A program made the translations under genes and the position numbers. From Clostridiales bacterium (lineage in GTDB: Bacteria > Bacillota > Clostridia > Oscillospirales > Acutalibacteraceae), in assembly GCA_019415925.1 (NCBI GenBank), contig DXYG01000050.1:1-8810 (forward strand): a stretch of 8,810 nt of DNA, in the 5' to 3' direction. Positions 6,385 through 8,810 of the stretch are shown piece by piece; the stretch's first letter is position 1; each line of letters begins with the position of its first letter. A model generated the notes under the pieces. That model ran no database searches and had not been told where the DNA came from. It saw only the letters and a list, made by a program, of their open reading frames with translations.

Positions 6385-7399
6385 TACGCTCTACATAACC
6401 TCGTATGAAAAATATCTTTCTCTTGAGGGCGAAACAGTTGTAATCAGCGAACAGGGCACAGAATGTGCAAGAATACCTCTGCATAATATTGAGTCGATAG
6501 TCACTATGGGATATGCAGGGGTGAGCCCTGCTTTGCTTGGCAAGTGTGCAGAATACGGAATTGTAATATCGTTTCTATCAAGGAGCGGAAGATTTCTCGC
6601 CCATACTGTCGGACCGTATAACGGAAATGTTGTTTTAAGAAAAACGCAGTACAGATTTTCCGAAAACGAGGAAATTTGCACCTTAATTTCTAAAAACATA
6701 ATGACAGGTAAATTATTCAACTCAAGAGGCGTTATTGAACGTGCAATCCGAGATTATTCAGCGTCACTTGATGTTGATAAGATGAAAAATGTATCTGATG
6801 ATTTGAAGAAGTCAATAAGCAACATTGAAAATTGCAAAGATACTGAGCAGTTAAGAGGAGTTGAGGGAGAAGCGGCGTCACGTTATTTTTCTGTATTTAA
6901 TGATTTAATTCTGCAACAGAAAAAAGATTTCATTTTCGGCACAAGAGTAAGAAGACCGCCTACTGACCCTGTTAATGCAATGCTTTCATTTTCATACACT
7001 CTGCTGAACAGTATGACAACATCTGCACTTTATTGTGTAGGACTTGACCCATATGTAGGATTTATGCACAAGGACAGACCGGGAAGAACTTCACTTTCGC
7101 TTGACTTGATGGAGGAACTTCGATCGGTGTTTGCAGACAGATTTGTTATTACAATGATTAATAAACGTGTAATCAACAAAGATGATTTCTTTGTCAAGGA
7201 GAACGGTGCTGTATATTTTACCGATGACGGCAAAAAGAAGTTTTTACAATCGTGGCAGATGAAAAAGCAGAATACAATTGTGCATCCGTTTCTGAAAGAA
7301 AAAGTCGAGTGGGGAATGGTGCCGTATGTACAGGCACTTTTGCTTGCAAGATTTTTACGGGGCGATATTGACGGCTATCCGCCGTTTTTGTGGAAGTAG
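6368..7399 (+). CDS. cas1: CRISPR integrase Cas1 (type I-C)
   Basis: Cas1 is the catalytic subunit of the Cas1-Cas2 integrase that inserts new spacers at the leader-proximal repeat. The 343-residue protein has the expected metal-binding residues: E166 in RGVEGEAASRYF, H234 in FMHKDRPGRTS, and D246 in LSLDLMEELR. I chose the ATG at 6368, seven bases after GAGGGG at 6355-6360. The TTG just before it (6365) is in frame but too close to that site. The gene starts inside the end of cas4 and stops seven bases before cas2. Nothing suggests truncation. Confidence 0.97.
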   Translation: MKKLLNTLYITSYEKYLSLEGETVVISEQGTECARIPLHNIESIVTMGYAGVSPALLGKCAEYGIVISFLSRSGRFLAHTVGPYNGNVVLRKTQYRFSENEEICTLISKNIMTGKLFNSRGVIERAIRDYSASLDVDKMKNVSDDLKKSISNIENCKDTEQLRGVEGEAASRYFSVFNDLILQQKKDFIFGTRVRRPPTDPVNAMLSFSYTLLNSMTTSALYCVGLDPYVGFMHKDRPGRTSLSLDLMEELRSVFADRFVITMINKRVINKDDFFVKENGAVYFTDDGKKKFLQSWQMKKQNTIVHPFLKEKVEWGMVPYVQALLLARFLRGDIDGYPPFLWK

Positions 7400-7406
7400 A
7401 TGCAAT

Positions 7407-7697
7407 ATGCTTGTATTAATAACTTATGACGTACGAACCGATACCCCAAACGGCAGAAAACGACTTCGAAAGGTTGCTAAAGAATGTTGCAATTACGGTC
7501 AGAGAGTGCAGAATTCTGTTTTTGAATGTGTAATGGATGCCGCAAAATGCCGTGAAGTAAAAGAGATACTCTTAAAAATTATTGATAAAGACGAAGACAG
7601 CATAAGGTTTTATTATCTTGGAAATAATTACAAGACTAAGGTTGAGCATTACGGAGTAAAAGAAAGTTTAGATATGGAGGGAGTGTTGCTGTTTTAG
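7407..7697 (+). CDS. cas2: CRISPR adaptation protein Cas2
   Basis: Cas2 forms the central dimer that bridges two Cas1 dimers during spacer integration. The 96-residue product begins MLVLITYDVRTDTPNGRKRL, a ferredoxin-like first strand with the conserved Asp (D8), and contains the usual CNYGQRVQNSVFEC segment. The start is the ATG at 7407. The open frame extends further upstream, but only across the end of cas1. A weak GGAAG at 7392-7396 may serve as its ribosome binding site, and coupling to cas1 is likely. It is the last gene before the leader and array. Confidence 0.97.
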   Translation: MLVLITYDVRTDTPNGRKRLRKVAKECCNYGQRVQNSVFECVMDAAKCREVKEILLKIIDKDEDSIRFYYLGNNYKTKVEHYGVKESLDMEGVLLF

Positions 7698-7868
7698 TGC
7701 GAATGTGTAGTGAACATTGTTTTGCTGGAGTATTCGCACAAGCGAATTTGTTGTTTTGTGGTATACAAGAATAAATAAAATCATTTTGCTTTCAAGCTAA
7801 AATTATATTTTTATTTTAAATATATAAAAGTAAAATGCCCTGATTTATTTTTATTGTATATTTTTGCT
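7698..7868 (+). promoter_or_regulatory. CRISPR leader
   Basis: This is a 171-base, very AT-rich, non-coding stretch between cas2 and the first repeat. It must carry the array promoter and the signals for leader-end integration. I see no convincing -35/-10 pair. TTGTTT at 7751 with TAAAAT at 7776 is the best, but the 19-base spacing is poor. It contains several inverted repeats: 7697-7704 with 7732-7739, 7732-7737 with 7742-7747, and CATTTTGCTTT at 7782-7792 with AAAGTAAAATG at 7827-7837 (one wobble pair). Confidence 0.8.
7732..7754 (+). terminator. Possible weak terminator of the cas operon
   Basis: ATTCGC and GCGAAT (7732-7737 and 7742-7747) form a 6-bp stem with loop ACAA, followed by the T-rich TTGTTGTTTTG. 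The 5' arm can alternatively pair with GTGCGAAT at 7697-7704, which overlaps the cas2 stop, so two mutually exclusive hairpins are possible. Stem and T tract are both modest. Confidence 0.4.
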
Positions 7869-8108
7869 GTCACCCTCCACACGGAGGGTGTGGATTGAAA
7901 TTAAACGTGATTTGGTTGCCGAAAAGAAATTTGCGAAAGTCACCCTCCACACGGAGGGTGTGGATTGAAATAAAGCCTTTGAAACAAGATTTATAATATT
8001 TCCGCCTGTCACCCTCCACACGGAGGGTGTGGATTGAAATCCTCTTAAATTAATTAAGAGGGTTAATTGTTTCGCGTCACCCTCCACACGGAGGGTGTGG
8101 ATTGAAAT

Positions 8109-8143
8109 TTGTGGACTGATGGCAAGAATGATTATGATTTTGG
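8109..8143 (+). repeat. Spacer 4, exact copy of spacer 11 (8584-8618)
   Basis: Both 35-base spacers are identical from TTGTGGACTG to ATGATTTTGG, while their neighbours (spacers 3 and 10, 5 and 12) differ. The sense strand reads openly as WTDGKNDYDF, which would fit a coding target. Confidence 0.97.
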
Positions 8144-8719
8144 GTCACCCTCCACACGGAGGGTGTGGATTGAAATTGCCGTCGAGTTAAAGAGCGGCGT
8201 GAGGTTTTGGTCACCCTCCACACGGAGGGTGTGGATTGAAATTTTTTTAGAATAAAAGTGTAAAATATCCCCGTATGTCACCCTCCACACGGAGGGTGTG
8301 GATTGAAATCCTCTTTTGTCCCCTCAAAGAAACGAAGAAAGGAAGGGTCACCCTCCACACGGAGGGTGTGGATTGAAATAATAAAATTGCTCGGATGTGC
8401 AATCCGACCGACTGTCACCCTCCACACGGAGGGTGTGGATTGAAATCGCTGCTCATCAGCCTCATACTGCCTCATCAATCCGTCACCCTCCACACGGAGG
8501 GTGTGGATTGAAATGAGGTTATCCTCGTTAAGCGTGATGTGAGGATCGTTGTCACCCTCCACACGGAGGGTGTGGATTGAAATTTGTGGACTGATGGCAA
8601 GAATGATTATGATTTTGGGTCACCCTCCACACGGAGGGTGTGGATTGAAATGATAAAAATTGAAGAAGCAGACACTTACGCTAACGGTCACCCTCCACAC
8701 GGAGGGTGTGGATTGAAAT

Positions 8720-8810
8720 TTCAATGGAATAAATACAACTGGACATACTGGCGATGTCACCCTCCACACGGAGGGTGTGGATTGAAATTTCAATGGAATA
8801 AATACAACTG
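8720..8810 (+). repeat. Tandem spacer duplication (spacers 13 and 14)
   Basis: The 22 visible bases of spacer 14 (8789-8810) equal the first 22 of spacer 13 (8720-8741). This looks like a tandem duplication of one repeat-spacer unit, but the copy is cut off by the window end. Confidence 0.85.

Larger units (their letters stand above)
7869..8810 (+). CRISPR. Type I-C CRISPR array, 14 repeats, running off the right edge
   Basis: Fourteen identical 33-base repeats start at 7869, 7939, 8008, 8076, 8144, 8210, 8277, 8347, 8414, 8482, 8551, 8619, 8687 and 8756. Each is GT, the arm CACCCTCC, the loop ACAC, the arm GGAGGGTG and the handle TGGATTGAAAT, giving a perfect 8-bp hairpin for Cas5c. The thirteen complete spacers are 37, 36, 35, 35, 33, 34, 37, 34, 35, 36, 35, 35 and 36 bases long; a fourteenth is cut by the window end. 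The leader lies beside cas2, so the spacer at 7902 should be the newest. No repeat has mutated and no terminal degenerate repeat is seen, so the array continues beyond the window. Spacers 4 and 11 are identical, and spacer 14 repeats spacer 13 as far as visible. Confidence 0.99.

Noticed and set aside
3358..7233. Antisense open frames of 60-110 codons inside the cas genes
   Set aside because: They lie wholly within well-supported cas genes on the other strand, without recognisable proteins or start signals.
7326..7406. N-terminal extension of cas2
   Set aside because: It is an out-of-frame reading of the end of cas1. Cas2 begins at the MLVLITYD strand.
2399..7697. Missing cas6 as a sign of a broken locus
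   Set aside because: Type I-C systems lack Cas6; Cas5c does the processing.
7851..8562. Minus-strand open frames across the array
   Set aside because: They consist of translated CRISPR repeats separated by spacers, repeating the same short peptides. Not genes.
8711..8725. Perfect palindrome ATTGAAATTTCAAT across the end of repeat 13 and start of spacer 13
   Set aside because: It arises from the handle meeting this particular spacer and has no loop, so it cannot fold within one RNA. Probably coincidence.

Overview
The window is a nearly complete type I-C CRISPR-Cas locus on the + strand: cas3, cas5c, cas8c (with a nested cas11c), cas7c, cas4, cas1 and cas2, then a leader and a CRISPR array that runs off the right edge. 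Low GC, strong AAGGAGG-type ribosome binding sites, TTGACA/TATAAT promoters and the protein sequences suggest a low-GC Firmicute, probably a gut clostridium of the Ruminococcus/Oscillospiraceae kind. The species assignment is inference.

Layout. Positions 23-2155 encode Cas3 (HD nuclease plus helicase), whose last residues look frameshifted. Positions 2156-2398 are the only large non-coding gap inside the cas genes. From 2399 to 7697 the effector genes (cas5c, cas8c/cas11c, cas7c) and adaptation genes (cas4, cas1, cas2) are packed with overlaps or gaps of a few bases, so they are almost certainly one operon read from the strong promoter at 2338-2365. The leader is 7698-7868. From 7869 there are 14 identical 33-base repeats with spacers of 33-37 bases. 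There is no cas6, as expected for I-C, where Cas5c processes the crRNA.

The most interesting part is the cas3-cas5 gap. On the - strand it holds a complete small RNA gene: an extended -10 promoter (2288-2260), a degenerate single CRISPR repeat (2253-2229), a spacer-like stretch from 2228, and an intrinsic terminator (2201-2171). The degenerate repeat keeps the array repeat's architecture and its exact 11-base 3' handle, but its stem is cut from 8 to 4 bp. The first 16 bases of its spacer match, at 15 of 16 positions, a site at 2326-2311 that has the I-C PAM TTC (2329-2327) and lies 8 bp upstream of the cas5 operon's -35 box. The single mismatch is at position 12, one of the every-sixth bases that type I Cascade flips out, and pairing is lost after 16. 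This is the design expected of a crRNA-like guide that lets Cascade repress its own operon without triggering Cas3, like the CreR/CreA guides known from other type I systems. The mechanism is inferred; the sequence relationships are directly visible.

How the genes work together: Cas1, Cas2 and Cas4 add spacers at the leader end. Cas5c cuts the array transcript, and probably the small RNA too. Cas5c, Cas8c, Cas11c and Cas7c form the surveillance complex. Cas3 degrades fully matched targets. The small RNA would hold Cascade on the cas5 promoter and release it when Cascade falls, or is taken up by ordinary crRNAs or anti-CRISPR proteins.
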